A stretch of DNA of 64,000 nucleotides from Kibdelosporangium philippinense (GTDB lineage Bacteria > Actinomycetota > Actinomycetes > Mycobacteriales > Pseudonocardiaceae), in the NCBI RefSeq assembly GCF_021390435.2, contig NZ_JAJVCN010000001.1, forward strand, positions 496,001 to 560,000, written 5' to 3'. Shown here one piece after another: positions 33,954 to 43,881 of the stretch (its first letter is position 1; each line of letters opens with the position of its first letter). A model generated the notes under the pieces. The model was not told the DNA's origin. It did no database searches and saw only the letters and a program-made list of their open reading frames with translations. Position numbers and translations under genes: made by a program.

Positions 33954-36122
33954 GTGGCATTCGCGACCGAACACCCAGTGATCGCCCACTCCGAGTTCCG
34001 GCCGGTGAGCGACATCCCGCGCACCACTGGCACCTTCCAGGTGGTCAGTGAGTACCAGCCTGCCGGTGACCAGCCCGCGGCCATCGACGAGCTGGAGCGC
34101 AGGCTCGGCGCGGGCGAGAAGGACGTGGTGCTGCTCGGCGCGACCGGTACCGGTAAGTCGGCCACCGCGGCCTGGCTGGTCGAGCGCATCCAACGGCCGA
34201 CGCTGGTGCTCGCGCCGAACAAGACACTGGCCGCCCAGCTGGCCAACGAGCTGCGCGAGTTCTTCCCGCACAACGCGGTCGAGTACTTCGTCAGCTACTA
34301 CGACTACTACCAGCCAGAGGCGTACATCCCGCAGACGGACACGTACATCGAGAAGGACTCGTCGATCAACGACGACGTGGAGCGGCTGCGCCACTCGGCC
34401 ACGTCCAACCTGCTCTCCCGGCGTGACGTGATCGTGGTCGCCTCGGTGTCCTGCATCTACGGCCTCGGCACGCCGCAGTCGTATCTCGACCGGTCCATCG
34501 AGGTGCGGGTCGGGCAGGAGCTCGAACGCGAGCAGCTGCTGCGGGCGTTGGTCGATGTCCAGTACACGCGCAACGACCTTGCGTTCGCCCGTGGCACGTT
34601 CCGGGTGCGCGGCGACACCATCGAGATCATCCCGGCGTACGAGGAACTGGCCGTCCGGATCGAGATGTTCGGCGACGAGGTCGACAAGCTGTACTACCTG
34701 CACCCGCTCACCGGCGACATCGTCAGGGAGGTCGACGATCTGCGGATCTTCCCGGCCACCCACTACGTCGCCGGTCCCGAGCGGATGGAGAAGGCGATCG
34801 TCGCGATCGAGAAGGAGCTCGAGGAGCGGCTGGCCGAGTTCGAGCGGCAGGGCAAGCTGCTGGAAGCCCAGCGGTTGCGGATGCGGACCACGTACGACAT
34901 CGAGATGATGCGTCAGGTCGGCTTCTGCTCGGGAATCGAGAACTACTCGCGGCACATCGACGGCCGCGAGGCCGGGTCGGCGCCCGCGACGCTGATCGAC
35001 TACTTCCCCGAGGACTTCCTGCTGATCATCGACGAGTCGCACGGAACCGTCCCGCAGGTCGGCGGGATGTACGAGGGTGACGCGTCCCGTAAGCGCAACC
35101 TGGTCGAGCACGGGTTCCGGCTGCCGTCCGCGCTGGACAACCGGCCGCTGACCTGGGAGGAATTCCAGGACCGGATCGGCCAGACGGTGTATCTCTCGGC
35201 GACGCCGGGCCCGTACGAGATGGGGCAGACCGGCGGCGAGTTCGTCGAGCAGGTCATCCGGCCGACAGGTCTCGTCGACCCCGAGGTGATCATCAAGCCG
35301 ACCAAGGGCCAGATCGACGACCTGGTCGGCGAGATCCGCGAGCGTGCGGAGAAGGACGAGCGCGTCCTGGTCACCACGCTGACCAAGAAGATGGCCGAAG
35401 ACCTCACCGACTACCTGTTGGAGCTCGGCATCAGGGTGCGCTACCTGCACTCCGAAGTGGACACTCTGCGTCGCGTGGAACTGTTGCGGCAACTGCGAAT
35501 AGGCGAGTTCGACGTCCTCGTCGGCATCAACCTGCTGCGCGAAGGCCTCGACCTGCCCGAAGTCTCCCTCGTAGCGATCCTCGACGCGGACAAGGAAGGC
35601 TTCCTGCGATCAGGAACTAGCCTCATCCAGACCATCGGCCGCGCCGCCCGTAACGTCTCGGGCCAAGTGCACATGTACGCGGACAAGATGACCGCCGCGA
35701 TGCAGCACGCGATCGACGAGACGAACCGCCGCCGCGCCAAGCAGGTCGCGTACAACGAAGAACGCGGCATCGACCCACAACCACTGCGCAAGAAGATCGC
35801 TGACATCCTCGACCGCGTCTACCAAGAAGCAGACGACAACGAGGTGGCTGTCGGCGGCTCCGGCCGCAACGCCTCTCGCGGCAAGAAACCCACCGGAGAG
35901 AAGGGCGTCCCCGCAACAGGCGGAAAGAGCTCCGGCGTGAAGTCTGACCGCGACATCAGCAAGATGCCGCGCGCCGAACTCGCCGACCTCGTCGCCCAAC
36001 TCACCGACCAGATGATGAACGCGGCCCGCGAACTCCAATTCGAACTAGCCGCCCGCCTCCGCGACGAAATCCACGACCTGAAGAAAGAACTCCGAGGCAT
36101 GGACGCCGCAGGCATCAAGTAA
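33954..36122 (+). CDS. uvrB: Excinuclease ABC subunit B
   Basis: 722 aa from GTG 33954 ([15 protein letters not shown], matching the mycobacterial start). Walker A GATGTGKS (62-69), the beta-hairpin [15 protein letters not shown] that clamps damaged DNA, DESH box in [15 protein letters not shown], helicase motifs V and VI ([22 protein letters not shown]), and a C-terminal UVR motif ([18 protein letters not shown]) that binds UvrC or UvrA. A Lys/Gly-rich linker precedes the UVR motif. Core of nucleotide-excision repair. Confidence 0.98.
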   Translation: MAFATEHPVIAHSEFRPVSDIPRTTGTFQVVSEYQPAGDQPAAIDELERRLGAGEKDVVLLGATGTGKSATAAWLVERIQRPTLVLAPNKTLAAQLANELREFFPHNAVEYFVSYYDYYQPEAYIPQTDTYIEKDSSINDDVERLRHSATSNLLSRRDVIVVASVSCIYGLGTPQSYLDRSIEVRVGQELEREQLLRALVDVQYTRNDLAFARGTFRVRGDTIEIIPAYEELAVRIEMFGDEVDKLYYLHPLTGDIVREVDDLRIFPATHYVAGPERMEKAIVAIEKELEERLAEFERQGKLLEAQRLRMRTTYDIEMMRQVGFCSGIENYSRHIDGREAGSAPATLIDYFPEDFLLIIDESHGTVPQVGGMYEGDASRKRNLVEHGFRLPSALDNRPLTWEEFQDRIGQTVYLSATPGPYEMGQTGGEFVEQVIRPTGLVDPEVIIKPTKGQIDDLVGEIRERAEKDERVLVTTLTKKMAEDLTDYLLELGIRVRYLHSEVDTLRRVELLRQLRIGEFDVLVGINLLREGLDLPEVSLVAILDADKEGFLRSGTSLIQTIGRAARNVSGQVHMYADKMTAAMQHAIDETNRRRAKQVAYNEERGIDPQPLRKKIADILDRVYQEADDNEVAVGGSGRNASRGKKPTGEKGVPATGGKSSGVKSDRDISKMPRAELADLVAQLTDQMMNAARELQFELAARLRDEIHDLKKELRGMDAAGIK

Positions 36123-36336
36123 GCAAGGTCGCGTGGCGCGGCAGGCTTTTGCCACCGCGCCACCGCGGACACGCGACTTCCCGGCTGGCAAGGGGAAGTC
36201 TCAGGTTGCGCGGGTGGGATACTCCGGTCGGCCGAGGGGAAGCCCTGGGCCGGTCAGACGGACTCTCCGGTCCGGCGGAGAGCTTGGGCATCTGTCGGCG
36301 CCGCAGGCGTGTCGGAGTGGAAATTCGGGGAAGAGC

Positions 36337-36681
36337 TCACAGTTGCGCGTCGTATGACGCGGCCACCTTCTTCGGCACGCACATGCGCCACGCATCCGTG
36401 ACGAGGTCACGCATCTCGTCCGCGTCTATCGCGTTGAGGTGGACTTGGACCCAGTTGAAGCGGGCGTCGGACTTCGATGGCGGGAAGAACTTCGCGGGCT
36501 CCGCTTCAATCAGTGAATCCCGGAGTTCTTTGGGGAAGCCGAAGCCCATTGTTGTCTCGTCCCGCGACAGCGCCACGAACACGATCTGTCCGACGCGGAA
36601 CTTGATCCGGTCGTACACCACCACTTCATAGGCCCGCGGCAGGGCTGACGCCACCTCGCGGATTTCTTCAACGGTGACCAT
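36337..36681 (-). CDS. MmcQ/YjbR family protein
   Basis: 114 aa. Full-length MmcQ/YjbR-like fold: VEEIREVASALPRAYEVVVY, FRVGQIVFVALSRDE, MGFGFPKELRDSL and FNWVQVHLNAIDADEM. These small proteins have a CyaY-like double-wing DNA-binding-like fold; no biochemical role is established. The start codon lies 8 bp beyond a strong hairpin that ends argG transcription, and no clear ribosome binding site is seen. Confidence 0.88.
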   Translation of the reverse strand: MVTVEEIREVASALPRAYEVVVYDRIKFRVGQIVFVALSRDETTMGFGFPKELRDSLIEAEPAKFFPPSKSDARFNWVQVHLNAIDADEMRDLVTDAWRMCVPKKVAASYDAQL

Positions 36682-36688
36682 GCCCGCA

Positions 36689-36723
36689 AGCTACCCAACG
36701 GGTACGACACCCGTTGGGTAGCT
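36689..36723 (-). terminator. Hairpin terminator after argG
   Basis: 15-bp perfect stem: AGCTACCCAACGGGT (36689-36703) and its complement (36709-36723) with a 5-nt loop, 10 bp downstream of the argG stop. No T-tract. Confidence 0.82.
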
Positions 36724-36732
36724 GCACGTCAG

Positions 36733-38569
<1,837 letters not shown>

Positions 38570-38596
38570 GTGGCGATGATGCCTCAGGGGTACGAC

Positions 38597-38640
38597 AAAA
38601 AAGTCTGCCGCGCCCCCAACGAACCGGGAGCGCGGCAGAC
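38597..38640 (-). terminator. Rho-independent terminator of the hydrolase-ABC operon
   Basis: On the minus strand, GTCTGCCGCG with CTCCC pairs over 14 of 15 positions with the arm at 38603-38617, and a run of six T follows (A6 at 38597-38602 on the plus strand). It lies 15 bp after the permease stop and is the only hairpin in the window with a clear T-tract. Confidence 0.92.
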
Positions 38641-38654
38641 ATCGTCGATACCTC

Positions 38655-39581
38655 TTAGCTGGTGATGTCCTTACGCGTGAACTTGCGGACGGCGAGGAAG
38701 CCGAACACTGCCGCGTAACAGACGGCGGAGAAAGCGCCCCGAGTCATCTCCGACCAGTCGATGTCGGTGGAGATCAGGTCCGACCAGGCGAACGCGTAAT
38801 GCGTCGGCAGGTAGTTACGCAGGTCCTCCAAAGCCGTGATCTGGTCGAGGATCTGCGAAACGATCGCCACCAGCACCGTGCCGCCGACGGCACCCAGAGG
38901 CGCGTCCGTCGACACCGACAGGAACATGGCCAGCGCCGCAACCCACAACAGGTTCACCGCTATATAGATCGTCGCCGCGTAAATGGCCATGACACCGTCG
39001 GAGAACGACACCGCGTCCCCGGTCGGACTCACGGCTTCCCCCGCGCCGTACCAAATCACGCCGATGAGGAACGAGACGGTCGGCAACAGCAGCAGCGCGA
39101 ACAGCGACAGGATCCCTGACGAGATCGCCTTCTGCCGGATCAACCGATTCCGGGGAATCGGCATCGCCAGCAAGTACTTCAGGCTCGACCACGAGGCTTC
39201 GCTCGCGATCGTGTCGCCGAAGAAGATCGCCACGATCATCGGCAGCAGGAACGTGCCCGACACGAATAGTGCGAACACCACGAAGTTCGGCGCGCTCGCG
39301 GTCGCCAGGTCGACGAATCCGCCCTGCCTGCGGTTCGGGTTCGCCTGTCCGATCTCGAACGAGATCACCAGCACGATCGGCAGCAGCACGAGCAGGCCGA
39401 GCATCAGTTGGGTCCGTCGCCTGCGCAGCTGCCTGGCCAGCTCGACACGCAGCCGAAGCGTGCGCGACGCCTTGTAGCCGACCACCGAACCGTCGGACTG
39501 CACCTGCAGGTGCTCGTGCGACGCTGCTTCCTCCATCGCCCCAATGGCTGTGGGGTCGGTATGAACATTGTTCGTACTCAT
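38655..39581 (-). CDS. ABC-2 type transporter permease
   Basis: 308 aa from ATG 39581 (GGGAAG 7 nt upstream). A hydrophilic N-terminal 60 residues, then six spans (from TQLMLGLLVLLPIVLVISF, about 62, to the C-terminus). A conserved FFGDTIASEASWSSLKYLLA loop (ABC-2 EYxxGTxxxL-like) joins spans 2 and 3. It is downstream by 73 bp of the hydrolase/ATPase fusion gene on the same strand and shares its terminator, so it is that ATPase's membrane partner. Confidence 0.88.
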   Translation of the reverse strand: MSTNNVHTDPTAIGAMEEAASHEHLQVQSDGSVVGYKASRTLRLRVELARQLRRRRTQLMLGLLVLLPIVLVISFEIGQANPNRRQGGFVDLATASAPNFVVFALFVSGTFLLPMIVAIFFGDTIASEASWSSLKYLLAMPIPRNRLIRQKAISSGILSLFALLLLPTVSFLIGVIWYGAGEAVSPTGDAVSFSDGVMAIYAATIYIAVNLLWVAALAMFLSVSTDAPLGAVGGTVLVAIVSQILDQITALEDLRNYLPTHYAFAWSDLISTDIDWSEMTRGAFSAVCYAAVFGFLAVRKFTRKDITS

Positions 39582-39654
39582 GCGTACTTCCCGTCGTTCT
39601 CGCTTATGTCGCATGAGTACGACACTGTGTTGAATGATTCGCTCGCAAGCTCGC

Positions 39655-42480
39655 TCATGACTTGTTCTCCCCAACGAGCTCAAGGAACGCGTCCTCGAGA
39701 CGGCGGCGTGGGCCTGCCTGTTCGACCGCCACACCGGCTGCTACCAGGGCACCTAGGGCCTTGGAGCGTGGTGTGCCGTCGAGGTTGGCGTGCACTTGCT
39801 TGCCCTCGATCTCGACGCCGGTGACGCCCGTGAGCTCACCGAGTACCGATGCCGCCTGGTCAGGTTGGTCGACGCGGAACGTCGCCTCGCCGCCGACCGC
39901 CGCGATGTCCGCGACCTCACCCGCGGCGACCAGCTTGCCGCGATGCATCACGACCACGTGCGTACAGGCCTGTTCGACCTCGGCGAGCAGGTGGCTGGAG
40001 ACCAGCACCGTCCTGCCGGTGGCCGCGTAGCGCTTCAGGACCTCACGCATCTGGTGGATCTGGGGCGGGTCGAGTCCGTTGGTCGGCTCGTCCAACACAA
40101 GCATGTCCGGCAGGCCGAGCATTGCTTGCGCGATCGCGAGCCGTTGCCGCATACCTTGGCTGTAGGTACGGACCTTGCGGCGCACGGCGTGGCCGAGGCC
40201 AGCGATCTCGATGGCCTCGTCGAAGTGCGCGTGCTCAAGCGGACGACCGGTCGCGGCCCAGTAGAGCCGCAGGTTCGCCTCGCCGGACAGGTGCGGGAGG
40301 AAGCCCGAACCCTCCACAAAGGAGCCGATACGGGACAGCACCGGCGCACCCGAGTAGATCTTGTGCCCGAAGACCCTGATCGAGCCTTCGGTCGGCTGGA
40401 TGAGGCCCATCAGCATGCGCAGCGACGTCGTCTTGCCCGCGCCGTTGGGCCCGAGCAGACCGAGCACTTGGCCCTTCTCCACCCGGAACGACAAGCCGTC
40501 GACGGCCTTGAGCCCGCCTGGGTACTCCTTGGCCAGCCCCTCGATCACCAGAGGCACGTCGGTCAACGAAGGGTCGACATCATCGGCCCGGCGACGGCGG
40601 ATCGCCGCGACGATGGCGACCACAATGGCCAGCCCGATCACGACGAAGATGCCAACAAGGGCGAACATCGGCGGCGTCTGCGTCGAACGCGTTCCCGGCA
40701 CCACCGGCACCTGGACTGTGTTGTCCACCAACGACACCGTGAACGCGGCGGGCTGCGTGGGCACGGAATAAGCCTGGTCGGTCGTGGTCACCGCTACCTC
40801 GATGCGGTGATCGGCCTCGATCGGCCGCACGATCCCAGGCAGCGTCACCGTCACCTCGGCAGGCAGTTGCGTGATCCGCAGCGGAGACACGGCCGAACCC
40901 GGCAGCGTGCGCTGCTGGCCGTTCCCGGCGACGTCGTAGAGCTTCGCGAACAGCACCACGCCATCAGCGGGCAGCGGCTGACCTGGCACACCTTCCACAC
41001 GAAGGCGGACCGTGGACGAGCCACTGATCAACAGCTGGCCGGTGAACGGCTCGCTGCGGAATCGCGCCACCTGGCCGGGCATGTCGATGGACAGCCTGCT
41101 GGCCAGGCTGTTCGATCCGCTGACCACCGAGCCGAGGCCCGGCATGCTCGTGATCGAGCCGGGGTTGCCGCCCGGCGGGTTCACGACTGTCTGCTGTGGA
41201 CCGCTCAAGGCGATCGGACGGCGTTCAGTCTGTGTACCAGCCAATCCTGGGTAGCTGGGCGCGGTGATGGTGCGGACGTTCGGGGCGCCTTGGGCACGCA
41301 GCGCGCCCTGGATGGCGTACTCGAAGCTTGTGCCGGGATCGGTGCCGCGGTTGCGCAGATGGAAGTCGAACCAGTCGGCGATCTCCGAGCGCAGGCTCGT
41401 TCCCGGCCTGCCGCCGTCGTGGCCGCCCGCGTACCAGACCACTTTCACCTTGCCGCCCGCCGCGGCGATCTGCCGTGCGGTGGCGTCGGACTGGTCGAGG
41501 CCGAACAGCGTGTCCTGTTCACCTTGGACGATCATCGTTGGCTGGGTGATCCGGTTGGTGACCGAAACCGGTGAAACAGATCGCAGCAGGTCCACAGTGG
41601 CCTGGCTGGCCTTGCCGGTGGTGGCGAGTTCGGTGTACGCCGCACAGATCTGCTCGGTGAACCGGCCACAGGGACCCGTGTTCTGTGACGGGCTACGGCC
41701 AGGCGGCAACGCGCCCTGCGGAATCCCGCCACCCGCCGCCGCGGCGGCCGGGTTCTGCGCGTCCAGCTGGTCATCGTTGTCGACGCCTGGTTCGGCGGCT
41801 TCGGCGTTCGGGTTCGCGAAGCTCGATCCACCCATCCCGGCACCGAAGAACACGCCTGCCCACGACCGCTTGAACACACCGTCCGGAGTGGATGCGTTGG
41901 CGGACGGCGTGTTCGGCACGTGTGCGGTGGTCGCGGAGTTCGGGATCAGCGCCTGACCGAGGTCGTTGTACGTGATCACGGGCGCGAGCGCGTCGATACG
42001 TTTGTCGTATCCAGCCGCCAGCAACGAGATCGCACCGCCGTAGGAACCGCCGGTGATGCCGACCTTGGGGTCGGCACCATCCTTTTCCACCTCGGGGCGC
42101 TGCGCGAGTTCGTCGATCAGCCTGCTCACGTCGGCGACTTCGGCATCCGGCGCGTTCAGCGCGATCTGGCCGGTGCTGCGGCCGAAACCACGAGCCGACC
42201 AGGTCAGCACCACAAAGCCCCGCTGGGCAAGTTCACGGGCGTCGCTGTCGACGCTGTCCTTGCTCCCGCCGAACCCGTGCGCGACGAGCACAGCGGGCGC
42301 CGGAGTCTGCTCCGGCAGGTAAAGAGTCGTGTCAAGCTGGGCGCCTGGGGTCGCGATCATGCGGTCCTCGGTGACGATCCGAGGCCCGTCCGATCCGCTG
42401 TTCACCCAGATCAGGGCTCCGGCCGCGACTATCGCGGCGGCCAGCGTGAGCGCCAGCCAGCGGAGCTGGGTTTTGGACAT
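39655..42480 (-). CDS. Fusion of an extracytoplasmic X-Pro/CocE-type alpha/beta hydrolase and an ABC transporter ATPase
   Basis: 941 aa from ATG 42480. An N-terminal anchor (about 7-26) is followed by a CocE/NonD-type hydrolase: HGFGGSKDS, nucleophile Ser146 in GITGGSYGGAISLLA, acid in QGEQDTLFGLDQ and His in YAGGHDGGRPGT. A beta-rich X-Pro dipeptidyl-peptidase C-terminal-like domain covers about 395-585. A second span (about 590-618, MFALVGIFVVIGLAIVVAIV) leads to a cytoplasmic ABC ATPase with Walker A K683, signature YSQGMRQRLAIAQAM, and Walker B LVLDEPTNGLDP (D797/E798). Works with the permease downstream. No frameshift or premature stop separates the two halves. Confidence 0.92.
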   Translation of the reverse strand: MSKTQLRWLALTLAAAIVAAGALIWVNSGSDGPRIVTEDRMIATPGAQLDTTLYLPEQTPAPAVLVAHGFGGSKDSVDSDARELAQRGFVVLTWSARGFGRSTGQIALNAPDAEVADVSRLIDELAQRPEVEKDGADPKVGITGGSYGGAISLLAAGYDKRIDALAPVITYNDLGQALIPNSATTAHVPNTPSANASTPDGVFKRSWAGVFFGAGMGGSSFANPNAEAAEPGVDNDDQLDAQNPAAAAAGGGIPQGALPPGRSPSQNTGPCGRFTEQICAAYTELATTGKASQATVDLLRSVSPVSVTNRITQPTMIVQGEQDTLFGLDQSDATARQIAAAGGKVKVVWYAGGHDGGRPGTSLRSEIADWFDFHLRNRGTDPGTSFEYAIQGALRAQGAPNVRTITAPSYPGLAGTQTERRPIALSGPQQTVVNPPGGNPGSITSMPGLGSVVSGSNSLASRLSIDMPGQVARFRSEPFTGQLLISGSSTVRLRVEGVPGQPLPADGVVLFAKLYDVAGNGQQRTLPGSAVSPLRITQLPAEVTVTLPGIVRPIEADHRIEVAVTTTDQAYSVPTQPAAFTVSLVDNTVQVPVVPGTRSTQTPPMFALVGIFVVIGLAIVVAIVAAIRRRRADDVDPSLTDVPLVIEGLAKEYPGGLKAVDGLSFRVEKGQVLGLLGPNGAGKTTSLRMLMGLIQPTEGSIRVFGHKIYSGAPVLSRIGSFVEGSGFLPHLSGEANLRLYWAATGRPLEHAHFDEAIEIAGLGHAVRRKVRTYSQGMRQRLAIAQAMLGLPDMLVLDEPTNGLDPPQIHQMREVLKRYAATGRTVLVSSHLLAEVEQACTHVVVMHRGKLVAAGEVADIAAVGGEATFRVDQPDQAASVLGELTGVTGVEIEGKQVHANLDGTPRSKALGALVAAGVAVEQAGPRRRLEDAFLELVGENKS

Positions 42481-42539
42481 TCGGGGCACCTGCGAACCGT
42501 ATTGCAAAGTTGCTGAGAACTCGCTGACGGTGAGCGAAC

Positions 42540-42556
42540 CTGTCGGTGACCGACAG
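42540..42556. promoter_or_regulatory. Palindrome CTGTCGGTGACCGACAG upstream of the hydrolase-ABC gene
   Basis: 8-bp perfect arms around one central base, 60 bp upstream of the gene starting at 42480. Position and symmetry suit a regulator site, but no regulator gene is adjacent. Confidence 0.5.
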
Positions 42557-42656
42557 CTATTGGACAGGGCCGATCGGGCGATGTGACCAAGAACAACAAC
42601 CGGATGGGCGACTCCGTCTGGCGTGATGGCTCACCGATAGGGACAATAAGGGCTGT

Positions 42657-42811
42657 TGTGGAGGGGAGTATTCCTTCGCGGCGGTGTCGTCAACACGGAT
42701 CTCGAACCGCTGGACCAGTGGTAATGAGCCCGGCGCCGTCGGTCCGTGCCTTGTTGGGCACTGGCGGAAGAGACCTCCGGTTTGGACGGCTATGCCCGCC
42801 TATCCGGAGGT
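42657..42811 (+). ncRNA. yybP-ykoY type manganese riboswitch with alternative hairpin over the terC ribosome binding site
   Basis: Conserved family elements occur in order: GAGGGGAGTA (42661-42670), GTCGTCAACACG (42686-42697) and GGCGGAAGAGACCTCC (42763-42778), comparable to GGGGAGUAG, GUCGUCAA and GCAAGACCUUU of known members. P1 forms from GGAGG (42660-42664) and CCTCC (42774-42778). The same ACCTCCGG (42773-42780) can instead pair with CCGGAGGT (42804-42811), which contains the Shine-Dalgarno GGAGGTGATC of terC. The two pairings exclude each other, predicting Mn-dependent translation. Family assignment is by eye. Confidence 0.82.
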
Positions 42812-42816
42812 GATCA

Positions 42817-43827
42817 ATGAGTGTGCCCGTGTGGTTGTGGATCGCCACGATCGCAGGACTTCTGATCCTGCTCGCGATCGATCTGGTCATCGTGGATCGA
42901 AAACCACATGAGGTGACCATTGGTGAAGCCGCCAGGTGGGTGACGTTCTACGTCGCCTGCGCCGTCGTTTTCGGACTCGGCCTCTGGTACTTCGCCGGTG
43001 GTCAGCCAGCGGGAGAGTTCTTCGCCGGTTATATCACCGAGTACTCGTTGTCGGTCGACAACCTCTTCGTGTTCCTGGTGATTATGGGTGCCTTCAAGGT
43101 GCCTGCGATCCACCAGCACAAGGTCCTGCTGATCGGTATCTTGCTCGCGCTGGCCATGCGCAGCATCTTCATCCTGCTCGGCGCAGCGGTCATCGCGGAG
43201 TTCAGCTGGGTGTTCTACCTGTTCGGCGCGTTCCTGATCTACACCGCCTACACGTTCATCAAGTCGAACCACACCGACGACGAAGACGAATACAAGGAGA
43301 ACGGCGCGACCAAGCTGGCGCGCAAGTTCCTTCCGGTGACCGACGACTACCACGGCGCGAAGTCGTTCGTGAAGCTCGCCGGCAAGCGGATGGTCACCCC
43401 GATGTTCATCGTGATGATCGCGATCGGCACGGCTGACCTGCTCTTCGCGGTCGACTCGATCCCTGCCATCTTCGGCCTGACCAAGGAGCCGTTCCTGGTC
43501 TTCGCCGCGAACGCGTTCGCGCTGATGGGTCTGCGGCAGCTGTACTTCCTGCTGGGCGGTCTGCTCAACAAGCTGGTGTACCTGCAGATCGGTCTCGCCG
43601 CGATCCTGGCGTTCATCGGCGTGAAGCTGGTGCTGGAAGCACTGCACACGAACGAACTTCCGTTCATCAACGGCGGCGAGCACCTGAACGTGTGGGTGCC
43701 GAACATCGCGGTCTCGCTCAGCGTCATCATCGGTGTTCTGGCGATCACCACGGTGGCGAGCCTGATCAAGGCCCGGCGGGACAGGAACAAGGAGTCAGCC
43801 GAGGAATCGGTTACGACGTCCAGCTGA
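42817..43827 (+). CDS. TerC family membrane protein (Alx/MeeF-like, predicted Mn2+ exporter)
   Basis: 336 aa; near-perfect ribosome binding site GGAGGTGATC 5 nt before the ATG. About eight spans with the TerC hallmarks: the acidic AIDLVIVDRK in span 1, EYSLSVDNLFVFLVIMGAF (about 75-93), and TADLLFAVDSIPAIFGLTKE with paired Asp residues that line the metal path. TerC proteins of this type export Mn2+ or metallate exported enzymes. Control by the upstream yybP-ykoY RNA element fits Mn homeostasis. Confidence 0.94.
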   Translation: MSVPVWLWIATIAGLLILLAIDLVIVDRKPHEVTIGEAARWVTFYVACAVVFGLGLWYFAGGQPAGEFFAGYITEYSLSVDNLFVFLVIMGAFKVPAIHQHKVLLIGILLALAMRSIFILLGAAVIAEFSWVFYLFGAFLIYTAYTFIKSNHTDDEDEYKENGATKLARKFLPVTDDYHGAKSFVKLAGKRMVTPMFIVMIAIGTADLLFAVDSIPAIFGLTKEPFLVFAANAFALMGLRQLYFLLGGLLNKLVYLQIGLAAILAFIGVKLVLEALHTNELPFINGGEHLNVWVPNIAVSLSVIIGVLAITTVASLIKARRDRNKESAEESVTTSS

Positions 43828-43881
43828 AATACGAGTTCAGACGGTCGTAAGCCTCGCTAAGCGTCGGGTAGCGTCGGGCGG

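Noticed and set aside
33540..35492. 650-codon open frame on the minus strand
   Set aside because: Lies opposite uvrB, whose frame is fully conserved; composition (Leu/Asp/Val/Arg repeats) is that of an antisense shadow.
39790..41574. 594-codon open frame on the plus strand
   Set aside because: Antisense to the hydrolase-ABC fusion gene; no recognisable domain and no start context.
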